Source of the DNA: JAVKSL01 sp050744225
GTDB taxonomy: Bacteria; Actinomycetota; Acidimicrobiia; Acidimicrobiales; JAJPHD01
Assembly: GCA_050744225.1 (NCBI GenBank)
Contig: JBOGGT010000134.1
Span: 1 to 64,000 of the forward strand
Reading direction: 5' to 3'
DNA length: 64,000 nucleotides
In this document: positions 40,738 to 48,749 of the stretch, piece by piece
How positions within the stretch are numbered: the first letter of the stretch is position 1
Layout: every line of letters begins with the position of its first letter
Program-made: the position numbers and the translations under genes
The notes under the pieces: generated by a model
Seen by the model: only the letters and a program-made list of their open reading frames with translations
What the model was told of the DNA's origin: nothing
Database searches by the model: none

Positions 40738-42275
40738 TCGATGGTCCCCGGGGGTTTGGAGGTGATATCCAGCGCCACCCGGTTCACCCCCGCCACCTCG
40801 TTGATGATCCGGCTCGACAGGCGCTCGCACAGCGACCAGGGCAGGCGCGCCCAGTCCGCGGTCATGGCGTCATCGCTGGTCACCGCCCGGATCACCACCG
40901 GGTAAGCGTAGGTGCGCTCGTCCCCCATCACCCCCACGCTGCGGACCACTGGCAGGACCGCGAAGGCCTGCCACAGCTCGCGCTCCAGACCGGCCAGGCG
41001 CACCTCCTCGGTCACTATCGCGTCCGCAGCCCGCACTATGGCCACCCGCTCAGGGGTCACCTCCCCCACCACCCGAACGGCCATGCCGGGACCCGGGAAG
41101 GGCTGGCGCCACACGATCTCGTCGGGCAGGCCGAGCTCGGAGCCCACCGCGCGCACCTCGTCCTTGAACAGGGCGCGCAGCGGCTCGACCAGGCCGAAGC
41201 CAATCTCCGCCGGCAGGCCCCCCACATTGTGGTGCGACTTGATCGTCGCCGCGTGCGCGGTGCCCGACTCCACCACGTCTGGATACAGCGTGCCCTGGAC
41301 CAGCCAGCGGGCGTCGGCGCGCTCGGAGGCCACCGCCTCGAACACCCGGATAAAAGCCTCGCCCACTGCCTTTCGCTTGAGCTCGGGGTCCACCACCCCC
41401 TCCAGGGCGGCAAAGAATCGCTCCGAGGCGGCCACGGTTACCAGGTCCCCAGAGAAGGCGGCCCGTACCTGGGAGGCCTCCCCCTCGCGCATCAGGCCGG
41501 TGTCCACGAACACACAGGTCAGCTGGGACCCGACCGCCCGGCGCGCCAGCGCCGCCGCAACCGCTGAGTCCACCCCCCCCGACAACCCGCACAGGACGTG
41601 GTCCGCCCCGACCAGCTCTCGGATCGCCGCCACCGCCGAGGAGACGATCGATGCGGGCGTCCAGGTCCCCGCACAGCCGCAGACCTCGCGCACAAAGCGC
41701 CGGATGAGCGCCTGGCCTCCCTGGGTTTGGGCCACTTCAGGGTGAAATTGGACTCCGTAGAGCCGACGACCCGTGTCCTGGAGCGCAGCCACCGGGGCAT
41801 CCGCTGTCGTAGCGGTCACCTCGAAGCCCGGCGGTGCGGCGGTGATCGCGTCGGCGTGGCTCATCCACACGTCCGAGATGGCCGGCCAGCCGAGGAGCAG
41901 CCCCACCGGGCCGGCCGGCGCGCCGGCACTGGCGGTCACCGCCAGCTTTGTGCGGCCGAACTCGCCCCGCCCGGTCCGAGCGACCACCCCGCCCAGGGTC
42001 TGCGCAATCAGCTGGGCACCGTAGCAGATGCCCAGGACCGGCACCCCCGCCGACAGGATGGCAGGGTCGATCGCCGGCGCCCCCTCGACGTGAACCGAGC
42101 GCGGCCCCCCCGACAGGATGATCCCCGCCGGACCGCGCTCGCGGATTTCCGCCAGCGTGATGGTGTGCGGGACTATCTCGGAGTAGACCTGCGCCTCGCG
42201 GACCCGGCGGGCGATCAGCTGGGCGTACTGGGCGCCGTAGTCGACGACCAGCACCACCTCCTCAGCCGGGCTCAT
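40728..42275 (-). CDS. guaA: GMP synthase (glutamine-hydrolysing)
   Basis: Converts XMP to GMP with ATP and glutamine, the last step of GMP synthesis. 515 residues. Class I glutaminase domain: LVVDYGAQYAQLIARRVRE, nucleophile Cys in LGICYGAQLIAQTLGG, and His-Glu in GVQFHPEVAQT. ATP-pyrophosphatase domain: LCGLSGGVDSAVAA near residue 230. C-terminal dimerisation domain ends ALDITSKPPGTIEWE. The ATG at 42273-42275 matches the family start. The yqgE start overlaps its end. guaB3 lies just upstream beyond two pseudogenes. Confidence 0.97.
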   Translation of the reverse strand: MSPAEEVVLVVDYGAQYAQLIARRVREAQVYSEIVPHTITLAEIRERGPAGIILSGGPRSVHVEGAPAIDPAILSAGVPVLGICYGAQLIAQTLGGVVARTGRGEFGRTKLAVTASAGAPAGPVGLLLGWPAISDVWMSHADAITAAPPGFEVTATTADAPVAALQDTGRRLYGVQFHPEVAQTQGGQALIRRFVREVCGCAGTWTPASIVSSAVAAIRELVGADHVLCGLSGGVDSAVAAALARRAVGSQLTCVFVDTGLMREGEASQVRAAFSGDLVTVAASERFFAALEGVVDPELKRKAVGEAFIRVFEAVASERADARWLVQGTLYPDVVESGTAHAATIKSHHNVGGLPAEIGFGLVEPLRALFKDEVRAVGSELGLPDEIVWRQPFPGPGMAVRVVGEVTPERVAIVRAADAIVTEEVRLAGLERELWQAFAVLPVVRSVGVMGDERTYAYPVVIRAVTSDDAMTADWARLPWSLCERLSSRIINEVAGVNRVALDITSKPPGTIEWE

Positions 42276-42309
42276 CCCCCGAGAATAAAGGGGCCGCCGT
42301 CCCGCCGGC

Positions 42310-42381
42310 ACTCAGCCCGGAACTCAGCCCGTCACTCAGCCCGGAACTCAGCCCGGAACTCAGCCCGTCACTCAGCCCGGC
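42310..42381. repeat. 12-bp tandem repeat, 6 copies, upstream of guaA
   Basis: Unit ACTCAGCCCGGA or ACTCAGCCCGTC, six copies plus a partial one, in the 108 bp between the guaA start and the Uma2 remnant. Confidence 0.95.
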
Positions 42382-42383
42382 AC

Positions 42384-42645
42384 TCAGGCCAGCCCCAACA
42401 GCTCGTCCACCCTCAGCTCCACGCCGGGGAGTCCTTCGATCACCAGTGTCTCGCCCCGCTGGGCATGGCGGACATCAGCGAAACCCTCAGGGCCGGGGCT
42501 GGTCAACCGAATAGAAGTCGGCACGGGGATGCAGCACGGCCACGTCCGGCTCTGGCAATGAATAGTCGTCCAGCTGGACCGGGTTCTGGACGGACACGAT
42601 CGCCCGGCCCACCGTGGCCACCACGAGCAATGCATTGCGGCATTG
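42384..42645 (-). pseudogene. C-terminal remnant of a Uma2 (DUF820) gene
   Basis: Minus-strand text NALLVVATVGRAIVSVQNPV, QLDDYSLPEPDVAVLHPRAD, FYSVDQP in one frame, then FADVRHAQRGETLVIEGLPG and VELRVDELLGLA in another, matches the second half of the intact Uma2 protein encoded at 44561-45133. A frameshift near 42510 and loss of the middle and N-terminus make it non-functional. Its 5' end is fused to the secreted beta-helix remnant. Confidence 0.8.
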
Positions 42646-43112
42646 TCGATGGCACCGCCGTCGGTGGTGGCGGTGTTGGCCGAGAAGGTGGAGTGGGTGA
42701 CGGTGAGGGTGCCGCCATCTCCGCTGTAGATGGCGCCGCCGCTCTCGTTGCCAGTCTGGGGGGAGCCGTCCGGCTCGATGGTGACCGGTTCGGTCGCTGT
42801 TCCGTGGTTCAGGGTGAAGTTGCCCACGTAGTCGGTGCTGGTGTCACCCGCTGTGCCAGGGGTGGCCAGCTAGATCGTATCGCCGTCGCCTACCAGGGAC
42901 AGGGCCTGGGTGAGGGTGCACTGGCTGGCTGGGGTGGTGGTCTGGTCACAGCTGGTGGGCGAGGTGCCACTTGCCGAGGCAGGCGAAGTCAAGGCGCTCA
43001 GCCCGGCACCCGCCAGGCCAGCACAAAGGACGACCGCCACAGCGGGCCGGGCCAGGGAACGCGCCATCACCCGGCTTGCCTGCCCCAGGCTGGATCGCTT
43101 CGGACCACCCAC
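42640..43112 (-). pseudogene. Truncated secreted beta-helix (PMP/CSLREA-like) protein gene
   Basis: A signal peptide (ARPAVAVVLCAGLAGAGLSAL) is followed by CTLTQALSLVGDGDTI, the start of a CSLREA-type beta-helix. A TAG at 42870-42872 interrupts the frame, which then continues LATPGTAGDTSTDYVGNFTL and GGAIYSGDGGTLTVTHSTFS with ANTATTDGGAIDN, the polymorphic-membrane-protein repeat. The sequence ends at the junction with the Uma2 remnant near 42640. The gene is broken by an in-frame stop and truncation. Confidence 0.75.
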
Positions 43113-43303
43113 CGCGTGCGTCTTCTAGCACTCCTCGCCCATAGATAGGGGCCACCGTGGCCTCGCGCACAGGATTACCCCGAGCTTGGCGCCGAGCAAG
43201 GATCACGGCGCCCGCACCGGCAGCTGCGCCCGCCGGGACTACGGCGGGTCGGGGGAGGGCACCGCGGGCCGGCACCACCGCCGCAAATTAACAAAAAGGT
43301 CCC

Positions 43304-44467
43304 TCAGGCGCCCATGCCCACGCCCTGGGCACGCTGGGCGGCCTTGCCCTCGCTCATCAGGGCGGGTGCGACCATCACCTCGGCCTTCTGGAACTCCTTG
43401 ACGGTGGCGTAGCCGCAGGTGGCCATGGAGGTGCGCAGGGCGCCGAACAGGTTCATCCGCCCGTCGTTCTCGTGCGCCGGGCCGACGAGAACCTCGGCCA
43501 GGCTGCCGCGGGTCTCGGTACGGATACGAGCCCCTCTCGGCAGCGTCGGGTGGAATGTAGCCATTCCCCAGTGATACCCGCGCCCCGGCGCCTCGGCGGC
43601 TGCGGCGAGGGGCGAGCCGATCATCACCGCGTCGGCCCCGCAGGCGATGGCCTTGCAGACGTCCCCGCCCCGGCTCATGCCGCCGTCGGCGATGACGTGG
43701 CAGTACACGCCGGTCTCGTCCAGATGGCGGATGCGCGCGCCGGCCGCGTCGGCGATCGCGGTGGCCTGGGGAACGCCCAGGCCGAGCACTCCCCTGCTGG
43801 TGCAGGCGTTGCCGGGACCGACCCCGATGAGGATCCCGGCCGCCCCGGTGCGCATCAGGTGCAGGGCGGCCTGGTAGGAGGCACACCCCCCGACGATCAC
43901 CGGAAGGTCGAGCTCCCGAATGAAGCGCTTGAGGTTGAGCGGCTCGACGCTGCGAGAGACGTGCTCCGCGGACACGACCGTGCCCTGGATCACCAGCAGG
44001 TCAAGCTCGGCGGCGAGGATCGCACCCAGCAGCTCCTGGGTGCGTTGGGGGGTGACCGCCGCAGCCGAGACCACCCCGGCGGAGCGGATCTCGCGGATGC
44101 GCTCGGTAACCAGCTCGGGGCGGACCGGCTCGGCGTAGATCTGCTGCATCCGGGCAGTGACCTTGTCACCTTCCAGAGCCGCGATCTCCTCCAGTACCCC
44201 GGTGGGGTCCTCATACCGGGTCCACAGGCCCTCCAGGTTGAGCACCCCGACCCCGCCCAGGCGGCCCACCTCGATGGCGGTCGCCGGGCTTACCACCCCG
44301 TCCATTGCGGCGGCCATCAGCGGCAACTCGAAGCGGAATGCGTCGATCTCCCAGGAGATGTCCACGTCCTCGGGGTCCCTGGTGCGCCGGGACGGCACGA
44401 TCGCGATGTCGTCGAACCCATAGGCCCGCCGCCCCGACTTGCCAATGCCAATCTCAAGCTCAGCCAT
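43304..44467 (-). CDS. guaB3: GuaB3 family IMP dehydrogenase-related protein
   Basis: A TIM-barrel protein of the IMPDH/GMP reductase superfamily, 387 residues and without CBS domains. GIGKSGRRAYGFDDIAIVPS and RTRDPEDVDISWEIDAFRFE are the GuaB3 start. The catalytic loop GVGPGNACTSRGVLGLGVPQ has the expected Cys and Thr-Ser. HVIADGGMSRGGDVCKAIAC and the phosphate-binding GADAVMIGSPLAAA follow. ATG at 44465-44467. GuaB3 proteins act in purine interconversion, and IMPDH-like or GMP-reductase activity has been discussed; the reaction cannot be fixed from sequence. It neighbours guaA. Confidence 0.88.
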   Translation of the reverse strand: MAELEIGIGKSGRRAYGFDDIAIVPSRRTRDPEDVDISWEIDAFRFELPLMAAAMDGVVSPATAIEVGRLGGVGVLNLEGLWTRYEDPTGVLEEIAALEGDKVTARMQQIYAEPVRPELVTERIREIRSAGVVSAAAVTPQRTQELLGAILAAELDLLVIQGTVVSAEHVSRSVEPLNLKRFIRELDLPVIVGGCASYQAALHLMRTGAAGILIGVGPGNACTSRGVLGLGVPQATAIADAAGARIRHLDETGVYCHVIADGGMSRGGDVCKAIACGADAVMIGSPLAAAAEAPGRGYHWGMATFHPTLPRGARIRTETRGSLAEVLVGPAHENDGRMNLFGALRTSMATCGYATVKEFQKAEVMVAPALMSEGKAAQRAQGVGMGA

Positions 44468-44560
44468 AAATGCGAGGATAGAAGCTCTATGATTTAAATT
44501 TGCTCGGTGCCCCCGGCCCTCCGTGCCCACCCCCGCCCCGTCGCGATTGCGAGCGCGTAG

Positions 44561-45133
44561 TCAGGCTGGTCCGAGGAGCCCTTCGACGCTCAGCGTCACC
44601 GTGGGCAACGCCCCGACTACCAGGGTCTCGTCCCGGCGGGCACGACGGGCATTGGCGTAGCCGTCAGGCCGCGGGTCGCCGAACACCCGGATCTCCATGG
44701 CGTTCACATCCACCACCCACAGCTCGGGAACGCCGGCTCGGGCGTAGCGGGGCGCCTTGAAGCTCACGTCCCAGTTGAGGGTGGAGTCCGCCACCTCGAC
44801 GACGAGGAAGGCATCGCTCGCCGACGGGGCACGGCCTTCCCATGAATCGAGGCCGGGGTGCAACAGGGCCAGGTCGGGCTCGGGCTCGGAGTAGTCGTCC
44901 AGCTGGAGCGGGCACTGAACCGAGACCAACGCCTGCTCCCCCACCGCGTGGACGAACAAGTGGTTAAGGCGCATCACGCAGACGTGGTGAGGATGAGCCA
45001 TCGCTGCCATCTGGAATACCTCCCCGTCGATCAGCTCGAGGTGGGAGTCACCCTGGAAGAGCCCGGCCTCCCCCATGCGGCGCCACTGCTCCACGCTGAA
45101 GGCGTAACGGGTCGAGGCCTGGTCGAGCGCCAC
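44561..45133 (-). CDS. Uma2/DUF820 family putative nuclease-fold protein (intact)
   Basis: A 190-residue member of the Uma2 family (restriction-endonuclease-like fold). FSVEQWRRMGEAGLFQGDSHLELIDGEV is the family start. The PD-(D/E)XK core follows: EPEPDLALLHP, DAFLVVEVADSTLNWDVSFK, YARAGVPELWVVDVN, and the C-terminal ALPTVTLSVEGLLGPA. The putative active residues E..D...E.....K are all present. Start GTG at 45131-45133, 57 bp from the divergent NDH-2 start. Two decayed relatives lie at 42384-42645 and 46600-46845. Biological role is unknown. Confidence 0.85.
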   Translation of the reverse strand: MALDQASTRYAFSVEQWRRMGEAGLFQGDSHLELIDGEVFQMAAMAHPHHVCVMRLNHLFVHAVGEQALVSVQCPLQLDDYSEPEPDLALLHPGLDSWEGRAPSASDAFLVVEVADSTLNWDVSFKAPRYARAGVPELWVVDVNAMEIRVFGDPRPDGYANARRARRDETLVVGALPTVTLSVEGLLGPA

Positions 45134-45189
45134 GTCCTCAGTCTAGCTGTTGCCGCCTTGGCGGCGAATCTGGCGGTTAGCCTAGGAGC

Positions 45190-46578
45190 ATGAGTGCGGG
45201 CCAGTCGGCTGTGTCAGGGCCAGGTGGGCAGGACCCGGGCCGGCGGGTGGTGGTGGTCGGCGCGGGCTTCGCCGGGCTGGCGGTGGCCTCGGAGCTGGCG
45301 GGCGCGGCGGTAAGCGTGACGCTGGTCGACAGGCACCACTTCAACACATTCCAGCCTTTGTTGTACCAGGTGGCCACCGCCGGGCTGAACCCCGGGGACA
45401 TCGCCTACCCGGTTCGATCCTACGTGAAGGCGTACCCGGCGACCGACTTCCGCCGGGGCGTGGTGAGCGGGGTGGACCTGGGGGCTCGGGTGGTGTGCTT
45501 CGAGGACGGGGGGACGCTGGGATACGACTACCTGGTGTTGGCGGCGGGCGCGACAACCAACCACTTCGGCGTCCCCGGAGCGGTCGAGCACAGCCGGGCG
45601 ATCTACACCATGGAGGACGCCCTGGCGGTGCGTTCCCAGATCTTCAACCTCCTGGAGGCCGCCGCCGCCCGGACACTGGACGGCTCGGCGAGTGGCGGGT
45701 CGGCGAGGGACGGGTCGGCGAGTGGCGGGTCGGCGAGTGGCGGGTCGGCGGCCGGGCTGACGGTGGTGGTGGTCGGGGGCGGGCCGACCGGGATCGAGAT
45801 GTCGGGCACGCTCGCTGAACTGCTGGCCATGGAGCTTGGCACGGCCTACCCGGACCTCTCCCCCGACGAGGCGCAGGTCATGCTGGTAGAACAGTCTGAC
45901 CGCCTGCTGGCGGCATTTCATCCCAAGCTGGGCCGATACGCCGAGCGGGTGCTGCGGCGCCTGGGAGTGGAGGTGCGCCTCTCCCAGGCGGTTACCTCAA
46001 TCGAAGAGGGCAAGGTGACCCTGTCGTCGGGTGAGGTGATCGGGTGTGGCCTGGTGGTCTGGGCGGCAGGGGTTGGGGCCGGGCCTCTGGCCGCTTCCCT
46101 GGACGTCACCAAGGCCCGCGGCGGCCGCCTCGCGGTGGGTCCGGACCTGCGCCTAGTCGGCCAGGACTCGGCCTTCGCCATCGGGGACATGGCCGGGGCA
46201 CTAGCCGAGCCCGGCGGGTCGGGCAGGTCGGCTGCCGGGTCGGGCAGGTCGGGCGGGGCGCTGCTGCCCCAGCTGGCCCAGCCCGCCATCCAGGAGGGCC
46301 GACACGCGGGGCGCCAGATCCGCCGGCTGATGGAGGGCTTGGACACTGTGCCATTCGCCTACCACGACAAGGGCACCATGGCCACCATCGGGCGCCGCGC
46401 CGCAGTGGCGCAGCTGCCCGGCGGTATTCGCCTGTCGGGCACCGCGGCCTGGCTCGCATGGCTGGGACTGCACCTGGTCACCCTGGTAGGGTTCCGCAAC
46501 CGGGCATCGGTCCTGTTGAACTGGGCCTGGCGCTATGCCTCCTGGCACCGCGGAACCCGGGTGATCGTGGGCGATTAG
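45190..46578 (+). CDS. ndh: Type II NADH:quinone oxidoreductase (NDH-2)
   Basis: Peripheral membrane flavoprotein that oxidises NADH and reduces quinone without pumping protons. Two nucleotide-binding motifs: RVVVVGAGFAGLAVASELAG (FAD) and LTVVVVGGGPTGIEMSGTLA (NAD). The quinone-site text is FQPLLYQVATAGLNPGDIAY, and AFAIGDMAG and LPQLAQPAIQEGRHAG are family marks. The C-terminal amphipathic region includes WLAWLGLHLVTLVGFRNRAS. Two repeat tracts interrupt loops: GSASG copies (45676-45750) just before the NAD motif, and GGSGRSA copies (46213-46254) after AIGDMAG. 462 residues. Confidence 0.95.
   Translation: MSAGQSAVSGPGGQDPGRRVVVVGAGFAGLAVASELAGAAVSVTLVDRHHFNTFQPLLYQVATAGLNPGDIAYPVRSYVKAYPATDFRRGVVSGVDLGARVVCFEDGGTLGYDYLVLAAGATTNHFGVPGAVEHSRAIYTMEDALAVRSQIFNLLEAAAARTLDGSASGGSARDGSASGGSASGGSAAGLTVVVVGGGPTGIEMSGTLAELLAMELGTAYPDLSPDEAQVMLVEQSDRLLAAFHPKLGRYAERVLRRLGVEVRLSQAVTSIEEGKVTLSSGEVIGCGLVVWAAGVGAGPLAASLDVTKARGGRLAVGPDLRLVGQDSAFAIGDMAGALAEPGGSGRSAAGSGRSGGALLPQLAQPAIQEGRHAGRQIRRLMEGLDTVPFAYHDKGTMATIGRRAAVAQLPGGIRLSGTAAWLAWLGLHLVTLVGFRNRASVLLNWAWRYASWHRGTRVIVGD
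45676..45750 (+). repeat. 15-bp tandem repeat, 5 copies
   Basis: Unit AGTGGCGGGTCGGCG and variants, encoding SGGSA/RDGSA between the FAD and NAD domains of NDH-2. Confidence 0.95.
46213..46254 (+). repeat. 21-bp tandem repeat, 2 copies
   Basis: GGCGGGTCGGGCAGGTCGGCT repeated with three differences in NDH-2. Confidence 0.85.
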
Positions 46579-46599
46579 TTGCGTTCGGCGGTTCCGTTC

Positions 46600-46845
46600 G
46601 GACCGGACCCAGCAACGCGTCCACGCTGAGGCGAAGCCTGGTCAGGTGGTTGACGCAGACGAAGCGCGGGTGGCCAATGGCGTTCGTCTCGAATGTCTCC
46701 CATCGATCAGCTCGACCAGCGAGTCCTCGTCGAGAAGGCCGACCTCGGCAATGAGGTGCCATTCCCTCACGCTGAAGGCGTAGCGGCGGGGAGCCTGGTC
46801 AATCAATGTCGCCAGCTTATTGCGCACCCCGTGGGCTCGCATTTC
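46600..46845 (-). pseudogene. Uma2 family remnant with internal deletion
   Basis: The minus strand reads LATLIDQAPRRYAFSVREWH and LIAEVGLLDEDSLVELIDG (family N-terminus), then in another frame FETNAIGHPRFVCVNHLTRL and directly RLSVDALLGP (family C-terminus). About 100 central codons, including the catalytic core, are missing, and at least one frameshift is present. It lies immediately downstream of NDH-2, convergent. Confidence 0.8.
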
Positions 46846-46861
46846 GGGTTAGGATCAACCT

Positions 46862-47208
46862 GTGTATAGCGAGCTAGAGGAGCTCGCCGGCTCCGTGTTT
46901 GTCTGTCCAGTCGGCGAGCTCACCCAGCTCCACTCCGCTCGTTCCGCTGGCCATACGACCAACTCAAGGCGGACCTCCGCCTCAGCTTCGAAGAGGCCGT
47001 GCCCCCTCCAGGAATCTTTGAACTCGCCCTGCATCTGCAGCGCGATCTCGCCCATCACCACGGGATGTGGCACAGGGTCCCAATCCCCGACCTGCTGATT
47101 GCAGAGACCGCGATCGCAAGAGGGCTCGGCTTGGTCCACGTTGATCGGGACTTCGATCGCATCGCCGAGGTACGACCGCTGGTGGTTCGACGCCTTGGGG
47201 CCAGGTAG
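46862..47208 (+). pseudogene. PIN-domain (VapC-like) toxin remnant
   Basis: Plus-strand frames together give YSELEELAGSVFVCPVGELT with QLHSARSAG, then after a one-base deletion near 46953 YDQLKADLRLSFEEAVPPPG, RVPIPDLLIAETAIARGLGL and VHVDRDFDRIAEV. This is the middle and end of a PIN ribonuclease, with the acidic D of PDLLIA and D of VHVDRDFD. The N-terminal strand with the first catalytic Asp is missing. No antitoxin gene precedes it. Confidence 0.8.
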
Positions 47209-47297
47209 GTGCGGAGCGGGGACCGGGTCAATCTCGGTGGCCGGCTTATTTGGCCGCCGGCCGGGCGTGCATTCAGGTAGTTCGGGCGGTGGACGCC

Positions 47298-47375
47298 GAA
47301 CTGAGGAGTGCTACCCGCCCGGGTGACGGGTAGCGCTCCTCAGTTCAGGTAGAACTCCTCAGTTCCGTCACCCCA
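47298..47375. terminator. Hairpin cluster between convergent remnants
   Basis: GAACTGAGGAGTGCTACCCG pairs with 47327-47346 (one mismatch, 9-base loop). A second copy of the right arm (GTAGAACTCCTCAGTTC) follows at once. GGGTGACGG and CCGTCACCC form an overlapping alternative stem. Confidence 0.65.
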
Positions 47376-47426
47376 TGCGCGGATAGGACGGCGGGACCGT
47401 GTGAGCCGGCCGAGCACCGTGCGCGT

Positions 47427-47690
47427 TCAGGGCCGGCGACCGGTGTAAGCAACCAGGCGGTCGATCGCCGGCGCATCCTCGGGAACGACCACCGCCTCGA
47501 CAAATGGTGGTCCGCCGGCTCGCAGGTGCTCCGGCATCTGCGCTACCACTGACTTGAACAGCTCGGTCCGCCCCTCGGGCGGAAGGGCCTGGCGGTAGGC
47601 GTCGATGGAAACTTCCAGCACCTCGCCGTCCCAGTCAGGTTGCTGGCCGGTCGCCTGCGCCAGGTCCCAGGTGTGGACGGGCGCGGGCGC
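47427..47690 (-). pseudogene. C-terminal remnant of a TIGR03086-type DinB-like protein
   Basis: The minus strand reads PVHTWDLAQATGQQPDWDGE, VLEVSIDAYRQALPPEGRTE and AVVVPEDAPAIDRLVAYTGRRP. This resembles the C-terminal third of TIGR03086 proteins (DinB/maleylpyruvate-isomerase fold), including the metal-binding His of the H.WDLA motif and the closing DAPA.DRL....GR.P. The N-terminal two thirds are missing; the sequence breaks at about 47690, where a WYL gene fragment begins on the other strand. Confidence 0.65.
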
Positions 47691-47695
47691 TGTTC

Positions 47696-48409
47696 ATGGC
47701 GGCCGATATAGGGGCTGGGTCCGGCGCGCTAGAGGTCCGAGCCGCGCTGCGCAAGCTGCTCCGTGCACTACCCGAGCCCATGCGAGTCGAAGCAGAGGCG
47801 GCCCAGGGGGCTGTGGTGGTGGACCCCGCTGTGTGGGGACGCCGCTCCGCCCCAGCTCGGCCCACGCCGCACCTCGACGTACTCCAACAAGCGGTTGTGT
47901 CCGGCGTGCAGGTCAGCCTCGACTACATCGCGGCCGACCGGACTCCCAGCAGTCGGGTAGTACATCCTGTGGGCTTGGTGGCCAAAGGCCAGGTCTGGTA
48001 CCTGGTGGCGTCCACCAGCGAGGGCTTGCGCAGCTTCCGGGTGGACCGCGTGGCCTCGGCGTCGCCGAACGGGGAACCCGTGGTGCGCCCCGAAGGATTC
48101 AACCTGCGCTCCACGTGGGAAGTGATAGTGGGCGAGGTAGAGGAGCGAAGGTCGGCATTCCGGGCGCGCGGGCTCCTCGACCCGACGTTTGTGGGGCTGT
48201 TCCGAGCCTTGCTCGGCACCCGGGTCAGCATCGGACCCCCCGCGGCCGACGGTCGGGTGGAGGTGGAGGTGGGCGGGCACGGGACGGATTCGCTGGCTGG
48301 CGAGCTGGCGGGGTTCGGAGCCGCCCTGGAGGTGATCGAGCCTGCCGAGGTCCGTGAGCGTCTAGCCCTCATCGGCACCGAGCTAATAGAGCGTTACGGT
48401 GTCCCGTAA
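47696..48409 (+). pseudogene. WYL-domain regulator lacking its N-terminal HTH
   Basis: 237 codons matching the second part of WYL-domain transcription regulators: LRKLLRALPEPMRVEAEAAQ, LDVLQQAVVSGVQVSLDYIA, SSRVVHPVGLVAKGQVWYLV and RSFRVDRVASA, then the C-terminal extension ending ALIGTELIERYGV. The N-terminal winged HTH and the beginning of the middle region are absent; upstream DNA is the remnant of a different gene. The frame is open and could still be made, but DNA binding would be lost, so I class it as truncated. Confidence 0.75.
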
Positions 48410-48431
48410 CTGTTGGTGAGCTTGTGTCGAG

Positions 48432-48668
48432 CTATTTGCGGAAGGCGTCCCTGACCTTTCCGCCAGCGTCCCTGACCTTTCCGCCAGCGTCCTTGACCTT
48501 TCCGCCAGCGTCCTTGACCTTCTCGACGGCCTGCTTGAGCTCCCCTCCGGTACGGTCGAGCGTCCCCTTGTCCTCGAGTGACTTATCGCCTGCGGCTCTG
48601 CCAACACCCTCCTTAGCGCGACCCTTCAAGACCTGTGCCTTGGCCTTGGCTTTTTCCGCGATACCCAT
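48432..48668 (-). CDS. CsbD-like stress protein with internal repeat
   Basis: A 78-residue hydrophilic protein of the CsbD family: KAKAQVLKGRAKEGVGRAAG, DKSLEDKGTLDRTGGELKQA. The C-terminus is KVKDAGG repeated four times, from a 21-bp DNA repeat (48445-48528), giving a lysine/aspartate-rich amphipathic helix. CsbD proteins are usually induced by general stress; the exact function is unknown. The ATG at 48666-48668 has GGAGGGGT upstream. Confidence 0.88.
   Translation of the reverse strand: MGIAEKAKAKAQVLKGRAKEGVGRAAGDKSLEDKGTLDRTGGELKQAVEKVKDAGGKVKDAGGKVRDAGGKVRDAFRK
48445..48528. repeat. 21-bp tandem repeat, 4 copies
   Basis: Unit GCGTCCCTGACCTTTCCGCC plus one base, encoding KVKDAGG copies in the CsbD-like gene. 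Confidence 0.95.
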
Positions 48669-48749
48669 GTGACCCCTCCTTCAACTAGTCGGCGCCGAAG
48701 CGTCTGCCAGGCCAAACCTACCCAGTCCGATCAACCCTCAAGCCCAGCC

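Noticed and set aside
44485..44500. AT-rich 8-mers such as ATTTAAAT here and TTAATTAA near 13787 as binding sites
   Set aside because: They stand out in GC-rich DNA but mostly coincide with TAA stops or start-proximal AT-rich leaders; no repeated arrangement was seen.
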